Shown: positions 54,388 to 63,502 of the stretch, in pieces
Position numbering within the stretch: the first letter of the stretch is position 1
How the letters are laid out: each line of letters starts with the position of its first letter
Assembly (NCBI GenBank): GCA_016704325.1
Contig: JADJAG010000008.1
Coordinates: 992,001 to 1,056,000 of the forward strand
Length of the DNA: 64,000 bases
DNA from: Chitinophagaceae bacterium
GTDB taxonomy: Bacteria; Bacteroidota; Bacteroidia; Chitinophagales; UBA10324
Direction: 5' to 3'
The notes under the pieces: model-generated
What the model was told of the DNA's origin: nothing
The model's input: only the letters and a program-made list of their open reading frames with translations
The model's database searches: none
Position numbers and translations under genes: made by a program

Positions 54388-54451
54388 CAATTTAACAATT
54401 TAACAATTTAACAATTTAACAGTTTAACAATTTAACCATTCAACCATTTAA
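54388..54451 (+). repeat. Tandem array of eight 8-bp units (CAATTTAA type)
   Basis: Eight exact-length octamers in a row: CAATTTAA four times, CAGTTTAA, CAATTTAA, CCATTCAA and CCATTTAA. The same octamers form the right half of the MITE-like repeats, and the preceding GCAGCAA also resembles the sequence before the array in those elements. It may be a relic of a copy whose ends are gone, or an independent array. Confidence 0.8.
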
Positions 54452-54473
54452 CAAAGTTACCCCCAACATCCCC

Positions 54474-54481
54474 TACCTTTA
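54474..54481 (+). promoter_or_regulatory. Putative -7 element of lptB (TACCTTTA)
   Basis: TACCTTTA ends seven bases before the lptB ATG. If used, the transcript would be leaderless or nearly so. Confidence 0.4.
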
Positions 54482-54487
54482 CAACCC

Positions 54488-55228
54488 ATGATTCTCCGAA
54501 CAGAAAACTTAGTAAAAGCCTACCGGCAACGTAAAGTGGTAGATCATGTTTCCGTTTATGTAAAACAGGGTGAAATTGTTGGACTCCTCGGACCAAACGG
54601 AGCCGGAAAAACAACTACTTTTTATATGACGGTTGGCCTGGTTCGGCCTGATGAAGGAAAAATATTACTCGATCAGCTTGATATTACCCATCAACCGATG
54701 TATAAACGTGCGAAAGAAGGTATAGGCTACCTGCCACAGGAGGCTTCCATCTTTCGCAAATTAACTGTGGAAGACAATGTAGCAGCGGTATTGGAAATGA
54801 CGAAGCTGACTAAAGCACAACAAAAAGAAAAACTGGAAGTATTGCTCGATGAATTCGGATTGAATCATGTACGTAAAAACCGTGGCGACCTGCTTTCCGG
54901 TGGTGAACGAAGGCGAACAGAAATTGCCCGTGCCCTTGCCGTTGATCCGAAATTCATTCTGCTTGACGAACCTTTTGCAGGCATAGACCCGATAGCAGTG
55001 GAAGATATTCAGCTTATAGTTGCCAAATTGAAGTTCAAGAATATCGGCATCCTGATTACTGATCACAATGTGCAGGAAACCCTATCAATCACTGACCGCG
55101 CCTACCTGCTCTTTGAAGGAAAAATTCTTAAGCAGGGCACTGCAGAAGAACTGGCTGCTGATGAACAGGTACGCAAAGTGTACCTTGGCCGCAATTTTGA
55201 ACTTCGCAGGAAAAATCCTGTTAACTGA
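54488..55228 (+). CDS. lptB: LPS export ABC transporter ATPase LptB
   Basis: LptB powers the LptBFG complex that extracts lipopolysaccharide from the inner membrane. The 246-residue product has Walker A LLGPNGAGKTTTFYM, Q-loop GYLPQEASIFRKLTV, signature LLSGGERRRTEIARAL, Walker B FILLDEPFAGIDP and the LptB-specific ITDHNVQETLSITDRAYLL. Length and motifs fit well. lptF and lptG are elsewhere, as is usual in Bacteroidota. A hairpin with a T-run follows at 55235. Confidence 0.95.
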   Translation: MILRTENLVKAYRQRKVVDHVSVYVKQGEIVGLLGPNGAGKTTTFYMTVGLVRPDEGKILLDQLDITHQPMYKRAKEGIGYLPQEASIFRKLTVEDNVAAVLEMTKLTKAQQKEKLEVLLDEFGLNHVRKNRGDLLSGGERRRTEIARALAVDPKFILLDEPFAGIDPIAVEDIQLIVAKLKFKNIGILITDHNVQETLSITDRAYLLFEGKILKQGTAEELAADEQVRKVYLGRNFELRRKNPVN

Positions 55229-55234
55229 TCCCGA

Positions 55235-55260
55235 AAATCAATCGACAGGTTGATTTTTTT
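55235..55260 (+). terminator. Probable intrinsic terminator after lptB
   Basis: AAATCAA and TTGATTT form a 7-bp AT-rich stem around TCGACAGG, followed by a short T-run, starting 6 bp after the lptB stop. The stem is weak, so confidence is moderate. Confidence 0.5.
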
Positions 55261-55316
55261 CCCATCTTTCAGAAATAATTACTGCAATCAATAACACCCT
55301 TTCACCCAACTGAACA

Positions 55317-56849
55317 TTGTTTGTCTTCTCTCCCATAGTACAGTGGTTTCTCCGTCAGCGCATCAGCCAGATTGAGGTTTGGATGGACTATCCGCTCGAT
55401 GCGCAACAAAAAGTTTTTCAGCAGTTAATACTTGCCGGAAAAGATACGGAATGGGGTAAGAAGCATGACTATCACGAAATACGCTATGCTGAAGATTTCC
55501 GTAGGCAGGTTCCGCTCCAGGATTATGATTCACTGAAACCTTACATACATCGTATGATGGATGGTGAGCAAAACATTCTTTGGAACACGCCTGTGAAATG
55601 GTTCTCCAAATCTTCAGGCACTACTTCTGATAAAAGTAAGTTTATCCCCATGACGGCTGAATCCATTGAGGATTGCCACTACCATGGTGCTATTGACCTC
55701 TTGTCTGCCTATTGCCATGCCAATCCCCAAACCAAACTATTGAGCGGGAAAGGACTCATCGTTGGTGGCAGCCATCAGATCAACCCATTAAATAAGAATG
55801 CTGCCTACGGTGATCTTTCTGCAGTGCTGCTTCAAAACATGTCTTTTTTCGCGCAATGGTATCGCACGCCGGACCTGTCTATTGCACTGATGGATGACTG
55901 GGAAAAAAAACTGGATGCCCTTGCTAATTCAACCATACAGGAAGACGTAACCAATATCTCCGGGGTTCCTACCTGGACCATCTTGCTGATTAAGCGCATC
56001 TTCGAACTTACCGGAAAAACAAACCTCTCTGATGTATGGCCCAATCTGGAATTATACATTCATGGTGGGGTCAGTTTTAAGCCCTACCGGGAAGAATTTA
56101 AAACCATGATCCGTAACAACCACGTTCATTATTATGAAACCTATAATGCCTCAGAGGGCTTCTTCGGATTTCAATACGGACTAACCGATGATGACTTGCT
56201 TCTTCATCTCAGTAACGGCATCTTTTATGAATTTATCCCGGCTTCTGAATTTGGCAAAGACAATCCTGCAACAGTCTATTTGCATGAAGTAGTTACCGGG
56301 CAAAACTATGGCCTGGTTATTTCTACCAATGGCGGGCTCTGGCGATATGTAGTGGGCGATACCGTTCGTTTTACTTCTGTTCGCCCTTATAAAATCCAGG
56401 TTACAGGCAGGCTTAAGCATTTCATCAATGCTTTTGGAGAAGAAGTTATCGTCGACAATTCAGATCGTGCCATCGCTGAAGCATGCCGTGTTTCAGGTGC
56501 CGTTGTAAATGATTACACCGTAGCTCCTATTTACCTCACCATGCATCAGCGTGGAGGTCATGAATGGTTAATAGAGTTTTCAAAACAACCCGGCGATCTT
56601 GAGCTTTTTACAAATGTGCTGGATGAAACCTTACGAAGTGTAAATTCAGACTATGATGCCAAAAGATCCCATGATATAGCGCTACAACCACCGGTTATAC
56701 GCCTGCTGAAACCTAATACTTTCTACAATTGGCTCAAGTCAAAAGGAAAACTCGGTGGTCAGCATAAAGTACCCCGGCTCAGCAACGACAGAAGCTATGT
56801 GGAAGAAATTCTCTCCTCCGGTCATGAAGAGGTTGCTTTTCAAAATTGA
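55317..56849 (+). CDS. GH3 family acyl-adenylate-type protein
   Basis: The 510-residue product belongs to the GH3 auxin-responsive promoter family, whose plant members couple amino acids to jasmonate or auxin through acyl-adenylates. The ATP-binding motif KWFSKSSGTTSDKSKFIP (about residues 95-112) and the GRLKHFINAFGEEVIVDN motif, typical of the adenylating fold's hinge, are intact, as is YNASEGFFGFQYG. Bacteroidota carry such genes without assigned substrates; an acyl- or aromatic-acid ligase is plausible. The start is TTG 55317 (MFVFSPIVQWFL). It lies 88 bp after lptB, past a likely terminator. Confidence 0.88.
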   Translation: MFVFSPIVQWFLRQRISQIEVWMDYPLDAQQKVFQQLILAGKDTEWGKKHDYHEIRYAEDFRRQVPLQDYDSLKPYIHRMMDGEQNILWNTPVKWFSKSSGTTSDKSKFIPMTAESIEDCHYHGAIDLLSAYCHANPQTKLLSGKGLIVGGSHQINPLNKNAAYGDLSAVLLQNMSFFAQWYRTPDLSIALMDDWEKKLDALANSTIQEDVTNISGVPTWTILLIKRIFELTGKTNLSDVWPNLELYIHGGVSFKPYREEFKTMIRNNHVHYYETYNASEGFFGFQYGLTDDDLLLHLSNGIFYEFIPASEFGKDNPATVYLHEVVTGQNYGLVISTNGGLWRYVVGDTVRFTSVRPYKIQVTGRLKHFINAFGEEVIVDNSDRAIAEACRVSGAVVNDYTVAPIYLTMHQRGGHEWLIEFSKQPGDLELFTNVLDETLRSVNSDYDAKRSHDIALQPPVIRLLKPNTFYNWLKSKGKLGGQHKVPRLSNDRSYVEEILSSGHEEVAFQN

Positions 56850-56870
56850 CTTTGTACCGCTTAGAAGATT

Positions 56871-57176
56871 TTACTTTTGAAAAAAGTCTTTGTACTTATC
56901 AAGGTTAGCAGTAAATTTTTGACGTTGCTCATCCGTGAGCATCCCTTGAATTCCTGACTTTAATTCCTGTTTTACCTCCTTCATCTTCGCTTTCATATCA
57001 CCACCGGCTTCTTTGGCTGCTTTCCGCTTCTCCCGAAACTGCTGAAAAGCACCTTTCAGCTTCTCCAGTTGTTCGGCGCTTAATTTCAGGTCGCCGGAAA
57101 GTTGTGTCATCAATTGCGCAGCCATACCCTGGCCTTCTTCTTTGGCACCTCCAAATAATTTGCTTAGTAACCCCAT
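56871..57176 (-). CDS. Small helical protein of unknown function
   Basis: The 101-residue product begins MGLLSKLFGGAKEEGQG and is otherwise helical and rich in Lys, Glu, Gln and Ala (SAEQLEKLKGAFQQFREKRKAAKEAGGDMKAK, then MLTDEQRQKFTANLDKYKDFFQ). The LTDEQRQKF segment recalls Spy/CpxP-like LTxxQ repeats, although there is no signal peptide, so it is probably cytosolic. It is the last of a group of minus-strand genes after the Rieske gene (88-bp gap). The function is unknown. Confidence 0.75.
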   Translation of the reverse strand: MGLLSKLFGGAKEEGQGMAAQLMTQLSGDLKLSAEQLEKLKGAFQQFREKRKAAKEAGGDMKAKMKEVKQELKSGIQGMLTDEQRQKFTANLDKYKDFFQK

Positions 57177-57264
57177 AATTTTTTTTACGAAGTAATCAAT
57201 TTAATTCGAGCATTCAAAACAATGTATGAAGAAACCGCATGCATTGATTTCACGAAGAAATATG

Positions 57265-57672
57265 CTAAGGTGTAAAAACATGCAACTGCGTACCGATCAA
57301 TTCAGTCGCATATTCAAACAAGGGTGAAGCTGCCGGTCCAAGAAGTACCGTTCCCGTAATGTCGAAACGGCTTCCATGACAAATACAGGTCATCACATTC
57401 TGTGAGACATTATACTCCACGTCGCATCCTTGATGCGTACAAACCTTGGAGAGCGCATAATAGTTATTGTCAAGCCCCTTGAAAACAATAGTATTGTTCA
57501 CATAAATAAAACCACCGAGATTCAGAAGATTGGTATTTGCAGGATCCGTTAAATCGAGATAAAAATCTACGATGGGTACCTGGTCTCCTTTTCCACAACC
57601 TGATAAAAAATCTACAATAAAAAAAGCTGCTGCTGAATAGCCCAGCTTTTTCAGGAACTCCTTTCTCTCCAT
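57265..57672 (-). CDS. Rieske [2Fe-2S] lipoprotein
   Basis: The 135-residue product has a short lipoprotein-like N-terminus (lipobox region DFLSGC, Cys26) and then a compact Rieske fold. The ligands are complete: CTHQGC gives C78 and H80, CICHGS gives C96 and H99, and C83 and C98 are placed to form the stabilising disulfide seen in high-potential Rieske proteins. It is therefore likely to be an electron carrier outside the inner membrane and not a dioxygenase subunit. It follows the Omp28-like gene by 16 bp. Its redox partner is not evident. Confidence 0.9.
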   Translation of the reverse strand: MERKEFLKKLGYSAAAFFIVDFLSGCGKGDQVPIVDFYLDLTDPANTNLLNLGGFIYVNNTIVFKGLDNNYYALSKVCTHQGCDVEYNVSQNVMTCICHGSRFDITGTVLLGPAASPLFEYATELIGTQLHVFTP

Positions 57673-57688
57673 ACTTTAATGCACAGGT

Positions 57689-58540
57689 CTAATTAATTGA
57701 AACACCTGACGTCTGTAATACATCATAGGTACCCACTGCCTTTGAAACAAACCCTACCACCCTGCAGTTGTTTGCATTCCATTCTGCAGGCAGGGTTATC
57801 GTTCTGCTGATAGTCCAGCTGCTACCCGCCGTCTTATCTGCATTTACCAATTCACCGCTATATCCTGTCAGATATGTGCGCAACACATTCTCATGCTCAT
57901 AATCTTCAATCACCATGGTGGGGCCGTCATCCTGTGCTGCTACCATACCGCTTTCCGTTAGCAATATTGTGGCGTTGATAATATCAGTTATGTCTTTCAG
58001 GAATTCAACCTCCATCATTACCGTCAACTCACGATTTGAACTATTATAGTCGTGATCCAATAATATCCTGACATTCGACACGCTATCCATTTCCCTGCGT
58101 ACCAGTTGATCCCAAAGATTACGGTCTACGAGTCGCTGCACATTGCCCGGTGTAATCTCAAATGACCTTCTGTCAATGGCAGCGGAAGGCTGAAAAGGGA
58201 AAGGTCCCAGGTAAGCAGTAATATCATCGGCAGCCTGCGACCTGAAATCGGGATCAGAGTCATTAATGGGCTCAGCTAGATCGCCACTGTGGATTTCCAC
58301 TACTTCTAACCTACCGGGAAATGAATCAAGCAGTGCATCAATAATTTCACGCCCTGCAGGGCAATTCACACACTGAACCGCGGTAAATACTTCCATCAGT
58401 ACCACCCTTTCATTAGTTGTATCTGTGCCTCCCGTGCCACCTCCGCCGGTATTGATTGGTGGTCCAATCTCTACACAAGAGGTAATAAACAGGCAAGCAA
58501 TAAAAAAAAGCGGTAGCGTAATTACTTGCTTAATGTTCAT
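57689..58540 (-). CDS. Omp28-like thioredoxin-fold lipoprotein
   Basis: The product (about 283 residues from ATG 58540) is a lipoprotein (lipobox ITSC, Cys22) with a Gly/Thr-rich spacer. A thioredoxin-like domain follows, with CVNCPAG (C57, C60) in the context VVLMEVFTAVQCVNC, as in Omp28-related proteins. The C-terminal half is beta-rich. The CxxC pair suggests thiol exchange, perhaps with the TlpA protein encoded nearby. TTG 58552 is an alternative start. It sits between the DUF6029 and Rieske genes, with gaps of 85 and 16 bp. Confidence 0.82.
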   Translation of the reverse strand: MNIKQVITLPLFFIACLFITSCVEIGPPINTGGGGTGGTDTTNERVVLMEVFTAVQCVNCPAGREIIDALLDSFPGRLEVVEIHSGDLAEPINDSDPDFRSQAADDITAYLGPFPFQPSAAIDRRSFEITPGNVQRLVDRNLWDQLVRREMDSVSNVRILLDHDYNSSNRELTVMMEVEFLKDITDIINATILLTESGMVAAQDDGPTMVIEDYEHENVLRTYLTGYSGELVNADKTAGSSWTISRTITLPAEWNANNCRVVGFVSKAVGTYDVLQTSGVSIN

Positions 58541-58625
58541 TGATCTGTTCAAAACTTTTATGACAACTTTTTATCGGAAATGAATTATGCCGGATCGTAC
58601 CTACCGGATTAAATTTAAAGTTAGT

Positions 58626-60208
58626 TTAAAAACTTGATGTAAGGTTAAACTTTAACCCTGAAAAAGCAGGCTCATACCTGCAGACACCTCCTGTGCAATT
58701 AATTCCTGCAACCTGCCGAACATAAGAAACAGAGAACCGGTTGGCACTCTTTGTATAGGCAATAAAGAAATTATAGTAATGATTTTTCTCTGTTGCTTTC
58801 TCCGGATTCGGATCAATATTATACATATCTGATACAGCAAATGACCATTTCGGTGCAATGCTATACTCAGCAAGTACAAATATCCAGGATCCATAATCCT
58901 CTTTAGTCTGCTGGTATTGAAACTCAAGGCGCAGTGAATTCTTCCTGGTAGGTTTGAACGTCAACTCCACAAATGGAGTAATGGCCGTCTGATTAGGTAA
59001 AGGTTCGCTCAGGTAAACCTGTTGATTGTAAAAAACATACTGCGCACCAAAAAGGTAATTGAATTTCTTATTCTTGGTCACTTCCAGTTGACCGTATACC
59101 TCCGTCCACAGATGATTGTTGTCCAGGTCAGTGATATAGGAAAAGCTACCTTCAGTCGTATAGCCTTTGGCAGGTGTATAAACTGCATCCAGACTGTATG
59201 CCAATTCTCCGAGATATTGTGTTGCAGGCTGATAGCGTGCAGGTAACCGAAGAGAGTTCTGTCTCGCCATAGGCGGAATGTAATCCAGTACGCCATTCAG
59301 TAATGTTTCATTTGGTGATGTACGCAAAATGTAATTTTCGGTACGCTTAAACTGGCCCGTTAAACCAAGTCCTTTTTGAGAAAATGCAAGTGAAGTATAA
59401 ATAACACTACCTGCCTCATCCACCAGTTTCCCTTCTGCATTCTTAATGGCCTCATTCGTTTTACCCGCTGCCTCCAAAAACCAACTGAATTTTCTGTAAC
59501 TAAGTGTGTAATAAGCGGAGAAAGCATAGACATTGTATTGCGGCACAAAACGGTCTACCGAATCATAACTATTGATGGTAGAAACCACAAAGTCCATCGA
59601 AGCCTGATCCATCGTCCGGTTTAGAAAAGCAGCGCCGGGTAACAATTTTAATTCATCATTCAATTGTATACTGCCATCAACATTTAATCCTTTAATGGTG
59701 GGCTTGTAAAAAGAAAATAAATTCTTCTCCAACCCTGCAATACCTTTCAATGTCCAGTTTTCATTCAATGTATACTTGAGATTCAGACCATATGTAGCGT
59801 AATCTATACCTAAACCACGGTCCTCATAGGCGCGATAAACAATCCCACTCCCAAACTGATCATAGAAATGCCCGGCATGTACAGTCAGCTTGCCTACCTG
59901 TTTCTCCAGGTAATAATAACCGATACCTACTGCCGTATAGGCTCCATTTGGATCTTTCAGGTTTGAATTCAAAAGGCATCCAAACGTATCCCTGCTGTAA
60001 ATCCGGAAATGCTGTAATTAACATTCAGCCAGGATTCAATTCCGGTAAAATAGTTATCATACAGGGGTGTATTGTATGCTCCTATCGCAGAGTCCCTTTG
60101 AAAAATATTGACATTGGTTTGCAGGTCACCTGACAAACTCCCGGGTTGAGCAGCTGCAAAACCGCTGATCATCATCATTAACAGGAAAAGGCGTAATTTT
60201 CGAATCAT
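58626..60208 (-). pseudogene. DUF6029-like outer-membrane protein, frameshifted
   Basis: From ATG 60208 the gene encodes a signal peptide (to FAAAQ) and the segment GSLSGDLQTNVNIFQRDS, then stops near 59969. The remainder, beginning NSNLKDPNGAYTAVGIGYY, continues in another frame to 58626 with alternating beta strands and ends GLKFNLTSSF, typical of an outer-membrane barrel. Adding one base to the A4 run (T4 on the coding strand) at 59971-59974 joins the halves as RLDAFLNSNLKDP and gives about 527 residues. The family is DUF6029, of unknown role. It heads the minus-strand operon with the CxxC lipoprotein and the Rieske gene. Confidence 0.78.
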
Positions 60209-60455
60209 TCTTTTAAATCAAGAAATAATTTAAAACAAAAGTGTGCAAAAATCGATTGGACTAAACAGAAACTGGTATAAGATGGAACTACCCTGCTATG
60301 ATACTGCATCCGGAGCAAAGATATATTTTTAACGATTTCAATCTAATCATTTCTGTAATTGCAAAATATGTCAAATAGGTACAGCATTTGATAAACATTA
60401 ATTTTAGAATTCATTTTTTGATCATAAATTCGCCAACTTTCTAAATTAGCTTATT

Positions 60456-60962
60456 ATGTTGAAAAAGATTTTTAGTATCGTAATCCTTTTTTTATGCCTT
60501 GTAGCAATACAACCGGCGCATTCTCAGGAAAAAAGGTTGCCTGAAATTGTACTCTCAGATATAGACGGCAACAAAGTTGATGTGAGCCAACTTTCAAAAG
60601 ACGGAAAAATAATTATTCTGAGTTTTTGGGCTACGTGGTGTGTGCCATGCAAGAAAGAACTGACTAATATTATGGATTTGTATGAAGATTGGCAGAAAGA
60701 CTATAATGTAGAACTGATTGCAATTTCCATTGATGACACCCGCAACATTACTAAAGTAAAACCGACTGTTGAAGGATCAGGCTGGCCGTACAGGGTGTTA
60801 GTTGACCCAAATCAGGATCTGAAGCGTGCACTTAGTTTTCAAAATGTGCCCTATACTGTGGTAACAGATAAAGCCGGTAATATCGCTTATATCCACAATG
60901 GCTATGTTGAAGGGGATGAATTTGAATTGGAAGAACGACTGAAAGCACTTTCAGCACAGTAG
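60456..60962 (+). CDS. TlpA-like periplasmic thioredoxin
   Basis: The 168-residue product has a signal peptide (to about residue 23, AHSQ) and a TlpA/ResA-type thioredoxin domain with WATWCVPCKKEL (C62, C65) and the cis-proline loop QNVPYTVVTDK. It should act outside the inner membrane as a thiol:disulfide reductase. It is divergent from the DUF6029-Omp28-Rieske genes across 247 bp, which suggests joint control of an envelope redox function. Confidence 0.92.
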   Translation: MLKKIFSIVILFLCLVAIQPAHSQEKRLPEIVLSDIDGNKVDVSQLSKDGKIIILSFWATWCVPCKKELTNIMDLYEDWQKDYNVELIAISIDDTRNITKVKPTVEGSGWPYRVLVDPNQDLKRALSFQNVPYTVVTDKAGNIAYIHNGYVEGDEFELEERLKALSAQ

Positions 60963-61006
60963 CTGATTGGGAGGCATCCGGCAATTGAATTAACTGTCTT
61001 CAAAAA

Positions 61007-62440
61007 TCAGTACAATTCAACAGGCAACCGGTAAATGCCTGCACTGCACTTCATTAATAGTAAGTACATTCCTTGACTTCCTTCAAATCGTATAGGTACT
61101 TTTTTATTCATCCCATTTTCAAATGACTCAAATACACTGCGACCGGTAAGATCAAAAATCTCCACCTTAAGATTATTGACTGCTTCATCAAATACTATCT
61201 CAAAATAGCCATTAGAAGGGTTCGGATTTACGGAGAGGTGAACAGGCTGATAGAAAGAGTTTGCGGCTTCCATCAGACCGGTTAATAAACCTTCTTCAGA
61301 AACATATAATGTGCAAAAATCATTGGACCCTTCATTAAATGAAGTAGCGGCTATCAGAAATCCCTGATCGGCTTTTACTATTCCATATCCTATGTCAATA
61401 CCGGCGTTCCCATAGCTGTTTGCCCATATCAATTCTCCAAAAGCATCTGTTTTCGCAATTACTATATCAATCGCTTCGCCCCCATTATAGCTGTTGCTGT
61501 AGCCGGTTAAAATAAAATTTCCGGCATCGTCTTCAACCAGCGAAAATGCGGCATCACTTCCGGCACCTCCGAAAACATTTTTCCAAATACTGCTACCCTC
61601 AGGAGAAATGCGCTCTATATAAAAGTCAAATGGTGAAAATGGAAACGTCTCTGTCTCACCATACGAAATCAAATCACCATTGGCAGCAATATAAATTCCC
61701 TGGCAACCATTTTCCAGATCATCTCCATATGTGTAATCCCAGATAATTTCACCGGTTGATGTGAGCCTGAGTATTTCAACATCATATCCTCCTGCGCCTT
61801 TACTCCTGGTATCGGCCGTTAAAATAATGTTGCCATCAGCCAATTCATGCACCTGGCTTGCATATTCATTATCAACACCACCATAATTTTTGATCCACAA
61901 AAGAGCTCCGGAAGCAGCTAACTTAACCAATATGATATCGTTGAAGCCAAAATCGTCTGATTGATAGCCGCAAATTAGGTATCCACCATCCTGCGTTTGC
62001 TCGATATATTTGCCGGATTCATTTTTGTTTGTTGCAATAACCGATTCCCATAATTGGATGCCATTGGAATCAATTTTCAAAACAATCAAATCAGTACCTG
62101 TGATTTCATTGAGCCGCTCCCCGCAAATTACCAGGTCAGCGTTTCCGGAATAATTAAGTGATAAGGCCACATCAAAAACAGTATCTCCATACGTTTTCAT
62201 CCATAATGAATCACCTTTCCTACTTAATTTGAGCAGTGCAGGATCTGTATTTCCTGAAATATTGGAGTAACCTCCCAGAAAAATAGCACCGTCATTGATC
62301 TGTAGGATAGCACGTGCCTGCTCATTTATTTCCTGCAACCCAAAATATTTTACGAAATATGGAGATTGACCTAAGGCTTTGCTGAAAATATTGCAACAAA
62401 AAATAATTGATGCTACTGTATATATATACAACTTATTCAA
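61007..62440 (-). CDS. T9SS-secreted beta-propeller-like protein
   Basis: The 477-residue product has a signal peptide (to about residue 24) and then about seven repeats of roughly 48 residues, each with a motif of the form GDSLWMKTYGD, DGGYLICGYQSDDFGF or AGNFILTGYSNSYNGG. These are the blades of a propeller of the type found in Bacteroidota secreted proteins. A type A T9SS sorting domain completes it (PVHLSVNPNPSNGYFEIVFD to GMYLLLMKCSAG). It is predicted to be at the surface or outside the cell. It converges with tlpA. The ligand is unknown. Confidence 0.88.
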   Translation of the reverse strand: MNKLYIYTVASIIFCCNIFSKALGQSPYFVKYFGLQEINEQARAILQINDGAIFLGGYSNISGNTDPALLKLSRKGDSLWMKTYGDTVFDVALSLNYSGNADLVICGERLNEITGTDLIVLKIDSNGIQLWESVIATNKNESGKYIEQTQDGGYLICGYQSDDFGFNDIILVKLAASGALLWIKNYGGVDNEYASQVHELADGNIILTADTRSKGAGGYDVEILRLTSTGEIIWDYTYGDDLENGCQGIYIAANGDLISYGETETFPFSPFDFYIERISPEGSSIWKNVFGGAGSDAAFSLVEDDAGNFILTGYSNSYNGGEAIDIVIAKTDAFGELIWANSYGNAGIDIGYGIVKADQGFLIAATSFNEGSNDFCTLYVSEEGLLTGLMEAANSFYQPVHLSVNPNPSNGYFEIVFDEAVNNLKVEIFDLTGRSVFESFENGMNKKVPIRFEGSQGMYLLLMKCSAGIYRLPVELY

Positions 62441-62479
62441 ACAAAACTATTTAGAAATTGAGTATATTAGGTTACGGTC

Positions 62480-62506
62480 AAAAAAAATGCCCCTGTTACG
62501 GGGCAT
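62480..62506 (-). terminator. Rho-independent terminator
   Basis: On the minus strand, ATGCCCC and GGGGCAT form a 7-bp stem with the loop GTAACA, followed by seven T residues. It lies about 20 bp after the stop of the 230-residue T9SS gene. Confidence 0.88.
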
Positions 62507-62527
62507 CTTCCATCAGTTATTTTCAGG

Positions 62528-63220
62528 TTATTCTTTAGTGAACGTTTTAGTAATCGCTTCTTTGTTACTGCTGTAAACCCTGAGGAAATATACCCCTTTC
62601 TTCATATCAGCTACAGGAATTGCAACTGTTTTGCTGCCGGCGTAAACGTTGTACGATTTCAACTTCTGCCCAACCACATTATAAACGGCTACAGAACTCA
62701 CATTCTTAACTCCGTCAAAATTCACATTCAGAATTTCTTTAGCTGGAATAGGATAGACAGATACTCCTCCGTTTATCGGATCATTAATACCTGTGATATC
62801 CTGTACAGTTACATTCACGGTAAAAATAGCATGTGTATTAGTGCTGTCGTAAATATCATAAACCAATACCTGATAGGTTGCTTCACCAAAAGCGTCGTTA
62901 GGATTTACCGTAAGTCTTAAAAGGCCACTGGCACCTGCACCTAAAACAAACTCCTGGCTGGATGTACTGGTAGAATAACAATTGTTTTTGTCGCAAACAG
63001 TGGTCGTCCATGCTGAAGGAGCACCTTGTACAGTGCGTATCCAGCGAAATGTCCGGGTACCATTCGTCGTATTGTAAACCGTAGAATTTGCATCACCGTA
63101 TCCGGAAGCTTCAACTTGCAGATCAATAGTGGCCGGATCTATGTTTATATTGGGGTTCTGCGCTTTAGAACCAATTACCAACGCAAGTAATACTAGTGAA
63201 AGTGTAAAGAGTTTTTTCAT
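62528..63220 (-). CDS. Small T9SS-secreted protein
   Basis: The 230-residue product has a signal peptide (MKKLFTLSLVLLALVIGSKA). A central Ig-like beta region follows, with a Cys-x5-Cys pair (VCDKNNCY) and SGLLRLTVNPNDAFGEATYQV. A type A T9SS sorting domain ends it (VSVYPIPAKEILNVNFD to GVYFLRVYSSNKEA). It lies between two terminator-defined units and is probably monocistronic. The ligand is unknown. The length and the single Ig-like domain suggest a structural or adhesive surface protein. Confidence 0.9.
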   Translation of the reverse strand: MKKLFTLSLVLLALVIGSKAQNPNINIDPATIDLQVEASGYGDANSTVYNTTNGTRTFRWIRTVQGAPSAWTTTVCDKNNCYSTSTSSQEFVLGAGASGLLRLTVNPNDAFGEATYQVLVYDIYDSTNTHAIFTVNVTVQDITGINDPINGGVSVYPIPAKEILNVNFDGVKNVSSVAVYNVVGQKLKSYNVYAGSKTVAIPVADMKKGVYFLRVYSSNKEAITKTFTKE

Positions 63221-63502
63221 GGCTATTCTTAATTGTACTGTTCAATAGAAAAAATAGTGCCGTAAATATACATTGCAAAGTTGAATTTGTGAAATATTCC
63301 AAGAAAATAAAGACAGATGCGCAGTTTTGTCCGATTTTATGACAAACACATGGCATTTTCATTGATTTCTCTCTAAAAAGAAATAGATGAAATCGCTGCT
63401 TAAAGTTCTAATTGGCAGCTTTTTCAAGACTGCTGTTGATACAAGCTAATGATTTATTACTTTAGCGCTTACATTTTCATCATTTAATGACAAATCTTCA
63501 CT

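Larger units (their letters stand above)
54207..54487 (+). other. Intergenic region between recJ and lptB
   Basis: The gap holds the octamer array (54388-54451) and the lptB promoter motif. No terminal inverted repeats of the interspersed element are present, and I see no RNA gene. Confidence 0.4.

Noticed and set aside
54388..54451. CRISPR-like array
   Set aside because: Units are 8 bp, directly joined and without spacers, and no cas gene is present.
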